Positions 9,082 through 17,781 of a DNA stretch of 64,000 nt are shown here, in pieces (position 1 is the first letter of the stretch; every line of letters begins with the position of its first letter). A model generated the notes under the pieces. The model saw nothing but the letters and a program-made list of their open reading frames with translations, searched no databases and was not told the DNA's origin. A program made the translations under genes and the position numbers. Source of the DNA: Streptomyces endophytica (lineage in GTDB: Bacteria > Actinomycetota > Actinomycetes > Streptomycetales > Streptomycetaceae); the NCBI RefSeq assembly GCF_026153355.1, contig NZ_CP110636.1:2232001-2296000 (forward strand). The letters run 5' to 3'.

Positions 9082-9924
9082 ATGTCCCACGAGGTAACCG
9101 GCGGGGCTCAGGAGCCTGAGACCCCGAACCTCGACTTCGCAGGTACCACCCCGTACGAGGACTACGTCCAGGCGGACGTCCTCACCCATCTCCAGCAGCC
9201 GCTCTCCGACGATCCCGGCGAGATGGTCTTCCTGGTCACCACCCAGGTCATGGAGCTGTGGTTCACCGTCATCGTCCACGAGTGGCGGACCGCGGCCGAG
9301 GCGCTGCGCCGTGACGACCTGCCGGTGGCCATCGACGCGCTGCGCCGCTCCGCGTACGAGCTGGAGGCGCTGAACGCCGCGTGGAAGCCGCTGGCCAAGC
9401 TGACCCCGGCCCAGTTCAACGCCTACCGCAGCGCGCTCGGCGAGGGTTCCGGGTTCCAGTCGGCGATGTACCGGCGGCTGGAGTTCCTGCTCGGTGAGAA
9501 GTCCGCGTCGATGCTGGTGCCGCACCGCGGCGCCCCCCGCGCGCACGCCGAGCTGGAGAAGGCGCTGCACGAGCCGAGCCTGTGGGACGAGGTGCTGCGG
9601 CTGCTGGCCCGCCGCGGCCACCCGGTCCCCGCGGCCGTACTGGAGCGGGACCCGGCGCAGCGCTACGAGCCGGACCCGGCGGTGGAGGCCGTGTGGGCGG
9701 AGATCTACGCGGGGGAGCAGGAGTCCGAGCTGGTCCGGCTGGGCGAGGCGCTGACCGAGGTCGCCGAGCTGGTCTGGCGATGGCGCAACGACCATCTGGT
9801 CGCGACCCGGCGGGCAATGGGGGCGAAAATGGGTACCGGTGGTTCCGCGGGCGTCGCCTGGCTGGAGAAGCGGGCCCGCAAGAACGTGTTCCCCGAGCTG
9901 TGGACGGCGCGCAGCCATGTCTGA
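9082..9924 (+). CDS. kynA: Tryptophan 2,3-dioxygenase
   Basis: KynA is a heme enzyme that oxidises L-tryptophan to N-formylkynurenine. The 280 residues match the family, with TPYEDYVQADVLTHLQ at the start, QVMELWF (substrate and heme pocket region), LGEGSGFQSAMYRRLEFLLG and HLVATRRAMGAKMGTGGSAG, which carries the proximal heme histidine of HxxxxRR. ATG 9082 follows AGGAG by 6 nt. The stop overlaps the kynU start by 8 nt, so the genes are translationally coupled. Confidence 0.93.
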   Translation: MSHEVTGGAQEPETPNLDFAGTTPYEDYVQADVLTHLQQPLSDDPGEMVFLVTTQVMELWFTVIVHEWRTAAEALRRDDLPVAIDALRRSAYELEALNAAWKPLAKLTPAQFNAYRSALGEGSGFQSAMYRRLEFLLGEKSASMLVPHRGAPRAHAELEKALHEPSLWDEVLRLLARRGHPVPAAVLERDPAQRYEPDPAVEAVWAEIYAGEQESELVRLGEALTEVAELVWRWRNDHLVATRRAMGAKMGTGGSAGVAWLEKRARKNVFPELWTARSHV

Positions 9925-11176
9925 GACCCCCGAGTTCCCCGTGGCTCCCGCGTCCGGGAGCGAACTGGCGATACGCGCGGCGGAGTTGGACGCCGCCGAT
10001 CCGCTCGCCGCGGTCCGTGAGCGGTTCGTCCTCGACGACACCGTCTATCTGGACGGCAACTCCCTCGGCGCGCTGCCCCGGGCGGTGCCCGGGCGGATCG
10101 CCGACGTGGTCGCCCGCGAGTGGGGCGAGCTGCGCATCCGCTCGTGGACCGAATCCGGCTGGTGGACCGCGCCCGAGCGGATCGGCGACAAGATCGCTCC
10201 GCTGATCGGGGCCGGTCCCGGCCGGGTGGTGGTCGGCGACTCGACCAGCGTGAACATCTTCAAGGCCGTGGTGGGCGGCGTCCGGATGGCCGGGAAGGGC
10301 TGTACGGAGATCCTCGTCGACGCCACGACCTTCCCGACCGACGGCTACATCGCCCGGTCGGCGGCGCGGATGACCGGACTCGCGGTGCGGCCGGTGGAGC
10401 CCGCCCGGATCGCCGACGAGGTCACCGAACGCACCGCGGTCGCGCTGGTCAACCACGTCGACTACCGCACCGGCCGGCTCAACGACCTGCCGTCCATCAC
10501 CGCCGCGCTGCACTCCGCGGGCGCGCTGGCCGTCTGGGACCTGTGCCACAGCGCGGGCGCGCTGCCGGTCGGCCTCGACGCGTACGGCGTGGACCTCGCG
10601 GTCGGCTGCACGTACAAGTACCTCAACGGCGGCCCGGGTTCGCCCGCGTACCTCTACGTCCGCGAGGGGCTCCAGGAGCGGTTCGAGTCACCGCTGCCGG
10701 GCTGGAACTCGCACGCCGACCCGTTCGCGATGGACCCCGGCTACGCCCCCGCCGACGGCATCCTGCGCGGCCGGGTCGGCACCCCCGACATCCTGTCGCT
10801 GCTGGCGCTGGAGGCGGCGCTGGAGGCCTGGGACGGGGTGTCCATCGAGGAGGTGCGGGCCAAGAGCCTGGCGCTGACCGACTTCTTCCTGGAGTGCGTG
10901 GCGGCCCATGTGCCGCCGGGCCGGGTCCGGTCGGTCACCCCGGCCGACCACCGGCAGCGCGGCAGCCAGGTGGCGCTGGAGTGTGCGGGTGCCGGCGAGG
11001 TGATGGACGAGCTGATCCGGCGCGGCGTGGTCGGCGACTTCCGCCACCCGGACGTGCTGCGCTTCGGCTTCACCCCGCTCTACACCTCCTTCGCGGACGC
11101 GGAGCGGGCGGCGCGGGTGCTCGGCGAGGTGCTGGGCGCGCAGCCGGACGCGGTGGCGCCCGGGACCGCCGGGTGA
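9917..11176 (+). CDS. kynU: Kynureninase
   Basis: KynU is a PLP enzyme that hydrolyses kynurenine to anthranilate and alanine. The 419 residues include YLDGNSLGALPR near the start, the HSAGALP segment, and the PLP lysine in CTYKYLNGGPG at about K234. It overlaps kynA by 8 nt and the next gene by 4 nt (GTGA). The three genes give the full route from tryptophan to anthranilate and alanine. In streptomycetes this route can supply antibiotic precursors or catabolise Trp. Confidence 0.93.
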   Translation: MSETPEFPVAPASGSELAIRAAELDAADPLAAVRERFVLDDTVYLDGNSLGALPRAVPGRIADVVAREWGELRIRSWTESGWWTAPERIGDKIAPLIGAGPGRVVVGDSTSVNIFKAVVGGVRMAGKGCTEILVDATTFPTDGYIARSAARMTGLAVRPVEPARIADEVTERTAVALVNHVDYRTGRLNDLPSITAALHSAGALAVWDLCHSAGALPVGLDAYGVDLAVGCTYKYLNGGPGSPAYLYVREGLQERFESPLPGWNSHADPFAMDPGYAPADGILRGRVGTPDILSLLALEAALEAWDGVSIEEVRAKSLALTDFFLECVAAHVPPGRVRSVTPADHRQRGSQVALECAGAGEVMDELIRRGVVGDFRHPDVLRFGFTPLYTSFADAERAARVLGEVLGAQPDAVAPGTAG

Positions 11177-11934
11177 GCGCGGCGGACGAGGAGTCGGCGC
11201 TGCTGGGGCTCGCCCCGGTGGCGCCGGACCGCACGCTGGCCTACGGGCCGCACCCGGACCAGGTCGTCGATCTCCACGGCCCGTGGGACGCCGTCACCGG
11301 CCCGCCGGTGGTGCTGCTGCACGGCGGGTTCTGGCGCGCGGCCTACGACCGGTGCCATCTGTCGCCGCTGGCCGCCGCGCTGGCCGGGCAGGGGCGGCCG
11401 GTCGCGCTCGTCGAGTACCGCAGGGTCGGGGCGGGCGGCGGCGCGCCGCGGACCTTCGAGGACGTGGCGGCCGGCATCGCGGCCGTGGCGGCGTTGACAC
11501 CCGGCGCCGGCGCTCCGGTGCTGGTCGGGCACTCGGCGGGCGGCCACCTCGCGCTGCTCGCCGCGGCCCGGCCCGGCACCCCGGTCGCCCGGGTGCTGGC
11601 CGTCTCGCCGGTCGCCGACCTGGCCCGCGCCCATGAGCTGGGCCTCAGCGACGGGGCGGTGGCGGAGCTGCTCGGACCGGAGCCCGGCCTGGCGGAACGC
11701 CTGGCCGCCGCCGACCCGGTCCGCCATCCACCGGCCGGCGTCCCGGTGACGATCCTGCACGGCACCGACGACCCGGACGTCCCCCCGGAGCTCTCCCGCC
11801 GGTACGCCGCGGCGCACCCCGGCAGCACCGAGCTGCGCGAGCTGCCGGGCGTCGGGCACTACGCCCCGGTGACACCGGGCACCCCGGCCTGCGCCACCCT
11901 GTGCGGGTTGCTGCCCGGGCCCGTTCCGCGGTGA
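11173..11934 (+). CDS. Alpha/beta hydrolase, probable kynurenine formamidase
   Basis: This 253-residue protein starts at GTG 11173 inside the kynU stop (GTGA overlap). It has the oxyanion motif HGGFW at 50-54, the nucleophile elbow GHSAGG at 119-124 (Ser121), an acid in HGTDDPDVP and a histidine in GVGHYAP. HGGFW-type formamidases hydrolyse N-formylkynurenine to kynurenine, the missing step between KynA and KynU, so context and motif agree. It is not the metal-dependent KynB type, so I leave the symbol blank. Confidence 0.85.
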   Translation: MSAADEESALLGLAPVAPDRTLAYGPHPDQVVDLHGPWDAVTGPPVVLLHGGFWRAAYDRCHLSPLAAALAGQGRPVALVEYRRVGAGGGAPRTFEDVAAGIAAVAALTPGAGAPVLVGHSAGGHLALLAAARPGTPVARVLAVSPVADLARAHELGLSDGAVAELLGPEPGLAERLAAADPVRHPPAGVPVTILHGTDDPDVPPELSRRYAAAHPGSTELRELPGVGHYAPVTPGTPACATLCGLLPGPVPR

Positions 11935-12021
11935 TCCCCGGCACCGCGCCGACCAGGTAGTACTTGAGACGGACCCCGGCAGATCCCCATTGGTGGGGAC
12001 GCCCGGCGGTCCGTCTCTGCT

Positions 12022-12027
12022 TACCGT
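12022..12027 (+). promoter_or_regulatory. -10 box of a leaderless two-component operon
   Basis: TACCGT ends 7 nt before GTG 12035. No Shine-Dalgarno sequence is present. Confidence 0.4.
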
Positions 12028-12034
12028 TGTCTGC

Positions 12035-13396
12035 GTGAACGAGAAGACCCAGTCGCAGAGCACCCTGCGCTCAGAGGCCCGGATAGCTCATGGTGCGCTG
12101 CATCGGCTGCGCCAGGACCTGTTCGTCGACGCCTTCGCCTTCCGCCCGATGCCGCCGCTGGAGGACGCCAAGGTGAACCGGTGGGTCCCGTGGCTGCCGG
12201 AACGGCTGCGGCACTGGGCGCGCTGGCTGCCGCACCTCTTCGTCAGCGGTTTCTCGGGGCTGGTCTTCCTGGCGAGCCTCACCATGTACCACGGCGTCGG
12301 GCCGGTGGCGGACGTCCTGGCCGCCGGCTTCAGCCTGCTGATCGCCGCCGCGCCGGCGATCACGCTCTTCCGGCCGGTGGGCGCCTTCTGGCTGTCGCTG
12401 AGTGCCTTCGGGGTGTCGGTGTTCGCCACCGCGGCGTTCTCCCCCTTCGCCAACTACTTCGCCGCCGCCCCCTTCGCGACCCTGATCGCCACGATGGTCC
12501 TCGTGGTGCTGCGCACCCGCCCGCGGCTGGCGGTGGAGATGTGGCTGGTCACCTTCTCGCTGGCGGCCGTGCTGACGGCGCTCACCGGCGGCGACCCGGG
12601 CGATGTGCCGCCGACGGCGGTCTTCGCCGGAGTGGTGCTGATCTCCGCCGCCGCGGTCCGTGCCTGGCGCGAGGAGCGCCGGCAGGTCGTCGAGACGCAG
12701 ACCGTGACCGCCGAGGAGCGGTCCCGGCGCACGCTGCTGGAGGAGCGCGCCCTGATCGCCCGTGAGCTGCACGACGTGGTGGCCCACCACATGTCCGTGA
12801 TCGCCATCCAGGCCGAGGCGGCCCCGTACCGGGTCGAGAACACCCCGCCCGAGCTCGCCACGTCCTTCGCCACCATCCGCGAGAACGCCGTCGCCGCGCT
12901 CACCGAGCTCCGCCGCATCCTGGGCGTGGTCCGTTCCGAGGACCCGGACGCGTTCAGGGAGGTCGACCCGGAGGCCCCGCAGCCGACCCTGGCCAGCCTC
13001 GATGCGTTGCTGGACAGCGTCCGCGGCGCCGGCCTGACCGTCGAGGCGGTGATCGTCGGTGCGCCGCGTCCGCTGCCGCAGGGCGTGGAGCTCTCCGCGT
13101 ACCGGATCGTGCAGGAGGCGCTGAGCAACACGCTGCGCCATGCGCCGGGTGCCGACGCCCGGGTGGAGATCTCCTACGTGCTCGGCGGGCTCGGCCTGCG
13201 GATCGTCAACGGCGCCCCGAGCCGGCTGGCCAAGCCCTCCCCGGGCGCGGGACATGGTGTGCTGGGCATGCGCGAGCGGGTGCAGATGCTGGGCGGCGAG
13301 ATGACCGCCGACCACACCGAGGACGGCGGCTTCGAGGTCGCGGCGTTCATCCCGGTCGCCCCGTCCGAGACCACCGCCAAGGGAGGTGCGGCATGA
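12035..13396 (+). CDS. Sensor histidine kinase, NarL-partner (HisKA_3) type
   Basis: This is a 453-residue membrane kinase. Residues about 60-200 hold about five membrane segments with short loops, so the sensed signal is probably membrane-embedded. The dimerisation domain carries the phospho-accepting histidine in ARELHDVVAHHMS (near 245), and the ATPase domain has VQEALSNTLRHAPG (N box) and GHGVLGMRERV (G box). GTG 12035 is chosen for its leaderless -10 box. It overlaps the response regulator gene by 4 nt (ATGA). Confidence 0.9.
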   Translation: MNEKTQSQSTLRSEARIAHGALHRLRQDLFVDAFAFRPMPPLEDAKVNRWVPWLPERLRHWARWLPHLFVSGFSGLVFLASLTMYHGVGPVADVLAAGFSLLIAAAPAITLFRPVGAFWLSLSAFGVSVFATAAFSPFANYFAAAPFATLIATMVLVVLRTRPRLAVEMWLVTFSLAAVLTALTGGDPGDVPPTAVFAGVVLISAAAVRAWREERRQVVETQTVTAEERSRRTLLEERALIARELHDVVAHHMSVIAIQAEAAPYRVENTPPELATSFATIRENAVAALTELRRILGVVRSEDPDAFREVDPEAPQPTLASLDALLDSVRGAGLTVEAVIVGAPRPLPQGVELSAYRIVQEALSNTLRHAPGADARVEISYVLGGLGLRIVNGAPSRLAKPSPGAGHGVLGMRERVQMLGGEMTADHTEDGGFEVAAFIPVAPSETTAKGGAA

Positions 13397-14049
13397 TCCG
13401 GGTGCTGATCGTCGACGACCAGGTGATGGTCCGCGAAGGGTTCTCCGTCCTGCTCAACGCCATGCCGGACATCGAGGTCGTCGGGGAGGCCGTGGACGGC
13501 CGCCAGGCGGTGCGGAAGGTCGCGGAGCTCAAGCCCGATGTCGTCCTGATGGACATCCGCATGCCGGAGATGAACGGTCTGGACGCGACCCGCGAGATCG
13601 TCGCCGCCGACGCGGACGCCAAGGTCCTGGTCCTGACCACCTTCGATCTGGACGAGTACGTCTACCAGGCGCTGCGCGCCGGGGCCAGCGGCTTCCTGCT
13701 GAAGGACGCCTCGGCCGGCCAGCTCGCCGAGGGCGTGCGGATCGTCGCCTCCGGCGAGGCCCTGCTGGCCCCGACCGTCACCAAGCGCCTGATCTCCGAG
13801 TTCTCCCGGCTGGGGACGCCCCGCGCGCCCGCCCAGGAGCGCATCGCCGATCTGACGGAACGCGAGACCGAGGTACTGGTGCTGGTCGCCCAGGGCCTGT
13901 CGAACGGAGAGATCGCGGCCCATCTCGTCGTCGCCGAATCGACGGTGAAGACGCACGTCAGCCGCATCCTGGTGAAGCTCGGCCTGCGCGACCGCACGCA
14001 GGCGGCGGTGTTCGCGTACGAGGCGCGGCTGGTGACACCCGGCGCCTGA
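13393..14049 (+). CDS. NarL/LuxR-type response regulator
   Basis: The 218-residue partner of the kinase encoded upstream. Its receiver domain has the acidic pair DD8-9, the phospho-acceptor Asp54 in VLMDIRMPEM, and Lys104 in FLLKD. A LuxR helix-turn-helix (about 150-205) contains LTERETEVLVLVAQG and VKTHVSRIL. It presumably controls transcription of unknown targets; the ABC exporter on the opposite strand is a candidate only by position. A terminator and three parS sites follow. Confidence 0.93.
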   Translation: MIRVLIVDDQVMVREGFSVLLNAMPDIEVVGEAVDGRQAVRKVAELKPDVVLMDIRMPEMNGLDATREIVAADADAKVLVLTTFDLDEYVYQALRAGASGFLLKDASAGQLAEGVRIVASGEALLAPTVTKRLISEFSRLGTPRAPAQERIADLTERETEVLVLVAQGLSNGEIAAHLVVAESTVKTHVSRILVKLGLRDRTQAAVFAYEARLVTPGA

Positions 14050-14080
14050 CCCCACCGCGATCCACAGCCTGTGGACACGA

Positions 14081-14118
14081 GTACGCCGCCGGAGTCCGCT
14101 ACAGCTCCGGCGGCGTAC
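14081..14118. terminator. Bidirectional terminator between convergent operons
   Basis: A perfect 14-bp stem (14081-14094 with 14105-14118) closes a 10-nt loop between the response regulator gene and the convergent ABC transporter operon. Confidence 0.65.
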
Positions 14119-14130
14119 GGCTGTGGGGGT

Positions 14131-14144
14131 GTTTCACGTGAAAC
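14131..14144. other. parS: parS site 1
   Basis: GTTTCACGTGAAAC is a perfect match to the Streptomyces ParB-binding palindrome. It is the first of three copies in 90 bp. Confidence 0.88.
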
Positions 14145-14168
14145 GGCGGCGTACGTCGGCGGGTTGGT

Positions 14169-14182
14169 GTTTCACGTGAAAC
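14169..14182. other. parS: parS site 2
   Basis: A perfect copy, 38 bp from site 1 start to start. It is followed by ACGGCGGC-type sequence, like the flank of site 1, which suggests local duplication. Confidence 0.88.
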
Positions 14183-14206
14183 GGCGGCCTACGCCCGCGG
14201 GTGGCC

Positions 14207-14220
14207 GTTTCACGTGAAAC
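14207..14220. other. parS: parS site 3
   Basis: A perfect copy, again 38 bp from site 2. The regular 38-bp spacing is about 3.6 helical turns. It lies 12 bp beyond the 3' end of the ABC permease gene. Confidence 0.88.
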
Positions 14221-14232
14221 CGCCGGGCGGGA

Positions 14233-15870
14233 TCAGCCGATGTCCCGCCGGCGGAAGCCGGCCAGGCCGGCGGCGAGGAAGACGGCGGAGAGGGCCAGCA
14301 GCCAGACGAACGGGGCCGCGGTGGCCTCCGTGCCCGGGAGCTTGGGCAGGTGGCCGTAGGGCGAAAGGTCCATGGCCCACTGGGGGAACTTCAGCGCCGG
14401 GCCGATCCAGCCGAGCGCCAGGCAGCCGCCGACCACCGCCCACACGGCCGTGGTGGCCCGGGGCAGCAGCCCGAAGGCCAGCACCGCCAGGCCGGTGAGC
14501 GTCCAGACCGCCGGGACCTGGGCGAGCGCCGCGGCCAGCACCGGCCCCACCCGGCCCAGGTCGCCGACCGAGATGCCGTACGAGACGCCCAGCGCCAGCC
14601 CGCCGAAGCCGAGGACGACGGCCGTGCCGGCGTAGGCGACGGCCAGATGGCCGGCGGCCCAGCGGAGCCGGCCCACCGCACCGGCCAGCACCGGTTCGGC
14701 CCGGTCGGCGGTCTCCTCGCCGCGCAGCCGGAGCACCGCACCGGCCGCGTAGATCGCGGCGACCATGCCGAGCATGCCGACCATCGTGGCCAGGAAGGCG
14801 TCGGTCAGCCGCGCCTGCCCGCCCATCCGCTCGAAGATCTCGCGGGTCTGCTGGTTGCCGCCGACCATGTCGGTCGCGCCCCTCGCGATCCCGCCGAAGA
14901 CCGCGCCGGCGCACACATAGCCGAGCGTCCAGCCGCCGAGGGTCGTCCGCTGCAGCCGCCAGGCCAGACCGAACGGGCCGGCCAGCGTGCGCGGGGCGAC
15001 CGCCGGACCGGGCCGGGCGGGCAGGAAGCTCATGCCGAGGTCGCGGCGGGCGGTCAGCGCGTAGGCGGCGGCGACGGTGAGCGCGGTGCCCGCCAGGAAG
15101 AGCAGCACCACCCACCAGCGCTCGTCGGCGTACGCCCGCAGGTTCTCCGCCCAGCCGAGCGGTGAGGCCCAGGTGAGCGGGGAGCCGGCGGTGCCGTCGG
15201 CGGCATCGCCCGCGCCGCGCAGCGCGAAGGCGAGGCCGAGCACCGCGCCGGACAGCCCCTTGGCCATCCGGGCGCTCTCGGTGAGCTGGGCGGCGATGGC
15301 GGCCAGTCCGGCGAAGAGCATGCCGGTGCCGCCGATGGCGAGCCCGAGGGCCAGCGAGCCGGCGGCCGGCCGGCCGGACCGGGCGAGCCCCGCCGCGATC
15401 AGCACGACGAGTACGGTGTTGGCGAGCAGCGCCGCCAGCAGGGCCGCGGTCAGTGGTGCCCGGCGGCCCACCATCGCCGCGGACAGCAGCTCCTGACGAC
15501 CCGTCTCCTCCTCCTCGCGGGTGTGCCGGACGACGATCAGCAGGCTCATCACCGCGGCCAGCACCGCCCCGAACCCGGCCATCCGCCAGGCGATCAGGCC
15601 GCCGAGGGAGTCGCTGAAGACGGGGCCGTACAGCGCCCGCAGCGAGCCGTTGGCGGTCATCGAGCCGGCCAGTTCGGCGCGCTCGGCGGAGGTGTCGTAG
15701 AGCGCCTCGAAGGACGAGCCCATGCTCGCCACGACCAGGCCGAGGCCGAGCACCCAGGCCGGGATCATCACCCGGTCGCGGCGCAGGGCGAGCCGCAACA
15801 GGGCGCCGGTACCGGCCAGTTGGCGGGAGCGGGCGGTGCCGGCGGGCACCGCGGCGGCCACGGCGGTCAT
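14233..15870 (-). CDS. ABC exporter permease
   Basis: The 545-residue integral membrane protein has about 12 hydrophobic segments in two similar halves, as in actinobacterial Tet/polyketide-resistance-type exporter permeases. Each half ends with polar linkers rich in Arg. ATG 15870 overlaps the stop of the ATPase gene (ATGA), so the two are coupled and likely form one pump. The substrate is unknown; drug or polyketide efflux is the usual guess for this family. Confidence 0.85.
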   Translation of the reverse strand: MTAVAAAVPAGTARSRQLAGTGALLRLALRRDRVMIPAWVLGLGLVVASMGSSFEALYDTSAERAELAGSMTANGSLRALYGPVFSDSLGGLIAWRMAGFGAVLAAVMSLLIVVRHTREEEETGRQELLSAAMVGRRAPLTAALLAALLANTVLVVLIAAGLARSGRPAAGSLALGLAIGGTGMLFAGLAAIAAQLTESARMAKGLSGAVLGLAFALRGAGDAADGTAGSPLTWASPLGWAENLRAYADERWWVVLLFLAGTALTVAAAYALTARRDLGMSFLPARPGPAVAPRTLAGPFGLAWRLQRTTLGGWTLGYVCAGAVFGGIARGATDMVGGNQQTREIFERMGGQARLTDAFLATMVGMLGMVAAIYAAGAVLRLRGEETADRAEPVLAGAVGRLRWAAGHLAVAYAGTAVVLGFGGLALGVSYGISVGDLGRVGPVLAAALAQVPAVWTLTGLAVLAFGLLPRATTAVWAVVGGCLALGWIGPALKFPQWAMDLSPYGHLPKLPGTEATAAPFVWLLALSAVFLAAGLAGFRRRDIG

Positions 15871-16811
15871 CGGGCGACCGCCGTCCGGTCGCGGTCGGCC
15901 CCGCCCCGTACGTCGTCCTGGTAGTGCCGCAGGAACAGCTCTTCCAGGGTGGGTGGGGTGCTGGTCAGGCTGCGCACCCCAGAGGTGCCCAGCGACCGCA
16001 GCACGGCGTCGAGCTTGTCGGTGTCGACCTGTAGCCGGACCCGGTGTCCCTGGACGTCCAGGTCGTGGACACCGGGGAGCGCGGCCAAACCATTGGGGGG
16101 ACCCGCCAGTTCGGCCACGATCGACGTGCGGGTCAGGTGCCGCAGCTCGCCGAGCGACCCGGACTCGACCGTCCGCCCCTTGCGGATGATGCTGACCCGG
16201 TCGCAGAGCGCCTCGACCTCGGACAGTACGTGGCTGGAGAGCAGTACCGTACGGCCGCGGTCGCGCTCCTCGGCGACGCAGTTCTGGAAGACCTCCTCCA
16301 TCAACGGGTCGAGCCCGGAGGTCGGTTCGTCGAGGATGAGCAGGTCGACGTCGGAGGCGAAGGCGGCGACCAGGGCGACCTTCTGCCGGTTGCCCTTGGA
16401 GTAGGTGCGCCCCTTCTTGGTCGGGTCGAGCTCGAAGCGCTCGATGAGCTCGGCACGGCGCCGCGCGTCCAGTCCGCCGCGCAGCCGCCCGTACAGATCG
16501 ATGACCTCGCCGCCGGAGAGGTTGCGCCACAGGGTGACATCGCCGGGGACGTAGGCGATGCGGCGGTGCAGCGCAACGGCGTCGTGCCAGGGGTCGCGGT
16601 CCAGGAGCCGGACGGTGCCGCGGTCGGCGCGCAGCAGGCCGAGCAGCACGCGGATGGTGGTGGACTTCCCGGCGCCGTTGGGCCCGAGGAAGCCGTGCAC
16701 CTCGCCGGCCTCGACGGTGAGATCGAGGCCGTCCAGCGCGTGGGTCCGCCCGAAGGCCTTGTGGAGACCGTCCACCCTGATCGCGGGAGCGGGAGCGATT
16801 GGCTTGGTCAT
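15867..16811 (-). CDS. ABC exporter ATP-binding protein
   Basis: The 314-residue ATPase has Walker [10 protein letters not shown] at 43-51, the signature region [11 protein letters not shown] at 137-147 (the Ser-Gly motif is replaced by SKGNRQ, common in this subfamily), and Walker B LLILDEP at 157-163. The C-terminal 90 residues are the extra domain of the drug-resistance (DrrA/CcmA-like) group. It is divergent from a MarR-like regulator gene, with a palindrome between them that probably controls it. Confidence 0.92.
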   Translation of the reverse strand: MTKPIAPAPAIRVDGLHKAFGRTHALDGLDLTVEAGEVHGFLGPNGAGKSTTIRVLLGLLRADRGTVRLLDRDPWHDAVALHRRIAYVPGDVTLWRNLSGGEVIDLYGRLRGGLDARRRAELIERFELDPTKKGRTYSKGNRQKVALVAAFASDVDLLILDEPTSGLDPLMEEVFQNCVAEERDRGRTVLLSSHVLSEVEALCDRVSIIRKGRTVESGSLGELRHLTRTSIVAELAGPPNGLAALPGVHDLDVQGHRVRLQVDTDKLDAVLRSLGTSGVRSLTSTPPTLEELFLRHYQDDVRGGADRDRTAVAR

Positions 16812-16831
16812 GCTTTGGAAGCTACGCGTGT

Positions 16832-16847
16832 TTCACAAATTTGTGAA
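16832..16847. promoter_or_regulatory. Perfect 16-bp operator-like palindrome
   Basis: TTCACAAATTTGTGAA is a perfect inverted repeat in the divergent gap, 20 bp upstream of the ATPase start. Its AT-rich core stands out here. It is the likely binding site of the regulator encoded at 16906. Confidence 0.65.
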
Positions 16848-16905
16848 GTTAAGAAACCGTATAAAGTTGAGCGGGGTGGCGTTGATCAGGGGAGAGGATG
16901 CGGAC

Positions 16906-17781
16906 ATGAGCAATGCGCGACGTGCGGCCGGTACGGACGGCGGCGACGGGCGGCGGGCTGCCGACCCCCGCGCCCCCCAGGCGATCTCCCAGTTCGTCGA
17001 ACGGTTCGCGGCCCAGCTGGTGGACGCCGGCATGGCCCGCATGCCGGCCCGCGTCTTCGCCTGCCTGCTCGCCTCCGACTCCGGCGTGCTGACCTCCGCC
17101 GAGCTCGGCGAACGGCTCCAGATCAGCCCGGCCGCGGTCTCCGGCGCGGTGCGCTACCTCTCCCAGGTCGACATGATCAGCCGCGAGCGCGAGCCCGGCT
17201 CCCGCCGCGACCGCTACCGCGTCCACAGCGACCAGTGGTACGAGGCGCTGACCCGCCGGGAGAACGTGCTCGCCCGCTGGGAGGGCACGCTGCGCGAGGG
17301 CGTCGACAGCCTCGGCCCGGACTCCCCGGCCGGCCGCCGGCTCAACGAGACCCTGGTCTTCTTCGCGTTCCTGCAGAAGGAGCTGCCCGTCCTGCTGGAC
17401 CGCTGGCGCGACCACCGCGACGAACTGCGCGCGGGCTACGACGCCCCGAGGGCTGAGCGCCGCGGCGGCCGGCGGCCACCCGCCTCAGCCTCGCCGCCCG
17501 CCCGCTGGGCCCACTACCCGGAGCCTCGGTCCCGCCGCCCGCCCGCTCGACCACTACCCGGAGCCTCGGTCCCGCCGCCCGCCCGCTCGACCACTGCCCG
17601 GAGCCTCGGTCCCGACGTCCGCCCCTGGCCCACCGCCCGGAGCCTCGGTCCCGCCGCCCGCCGTTCACCCCCGCCGCCCGCCGTTCACCCCCGCCGCGGC
17701 AGCTGCAGTCGCCAGGCCCCCGGTTGCACCGTCCACGTACGGGTCCGCACCGGGCCGCCGACCACCGCGTCCGCCCGGTAG
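16906..17781 (+). CDS. MarR/GbsR-type transcriptional regulator with repeat-derived tail
   Basis: Residues about 20-180 form a winged-helix regulator: FACLLASDSGVLTSAELGERL, then the recognition helix region ISPAAVSGAVRYLSQ, then a wing with REREPGSRRDRYRV. It probably represses the divergent ABC pump through the 16-bp palindrome. ATG 16906 has GGAGAGGATG nearby. After residue about 185 the frame enters a 40-bp tandem repeat and reads on as Pro/Arg-rich sequence to residue 291, overlapping the convergent gene by 97 nt. The natural C-terminus was probably near the start of the repeat. Confidence 0.75.
   Translation: MSNARRAAGTDGGDGRRAADPRAPQAISQFVERFAAQLVDAGMARMPARVFACLLASDSGVLTSAELGERLQISPAAVSGAVRYLSQVDMISREREPGSRRDRYRVHSDQWYEALTRRENVLARWEGTLREGVDSLGPDSPAGRRLNETLVFFAFLQKELPVLLDRWRDHRDELRAGYDAPRAERRGGRRPPASASPPARWAHYPEPRSRRPPARPLPGASVPPPARSTTARSLGPDVRPWPTARSLGPAARRSPPPPAVHPRRGSCSRQAPGCTVHVRVRTGPPTTASAR
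17512..17660. repeat. 40-bp tandem repeat (about 3.7 copies) plus a 20-bp doublet
   Basis: Copies start at 17512, 17552, 17592 and about 17631 (the third copy is diverged and one base short), each with the shared core GAGCCTCGGT. Next to them, from 17651, a 20-bp unit CCGCCGCCCGCCGTTCACCC occurs twice. Forty is not a multiple of three, so each copy is read in a different frame by the regulator ORF. Confidence 0.8.
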
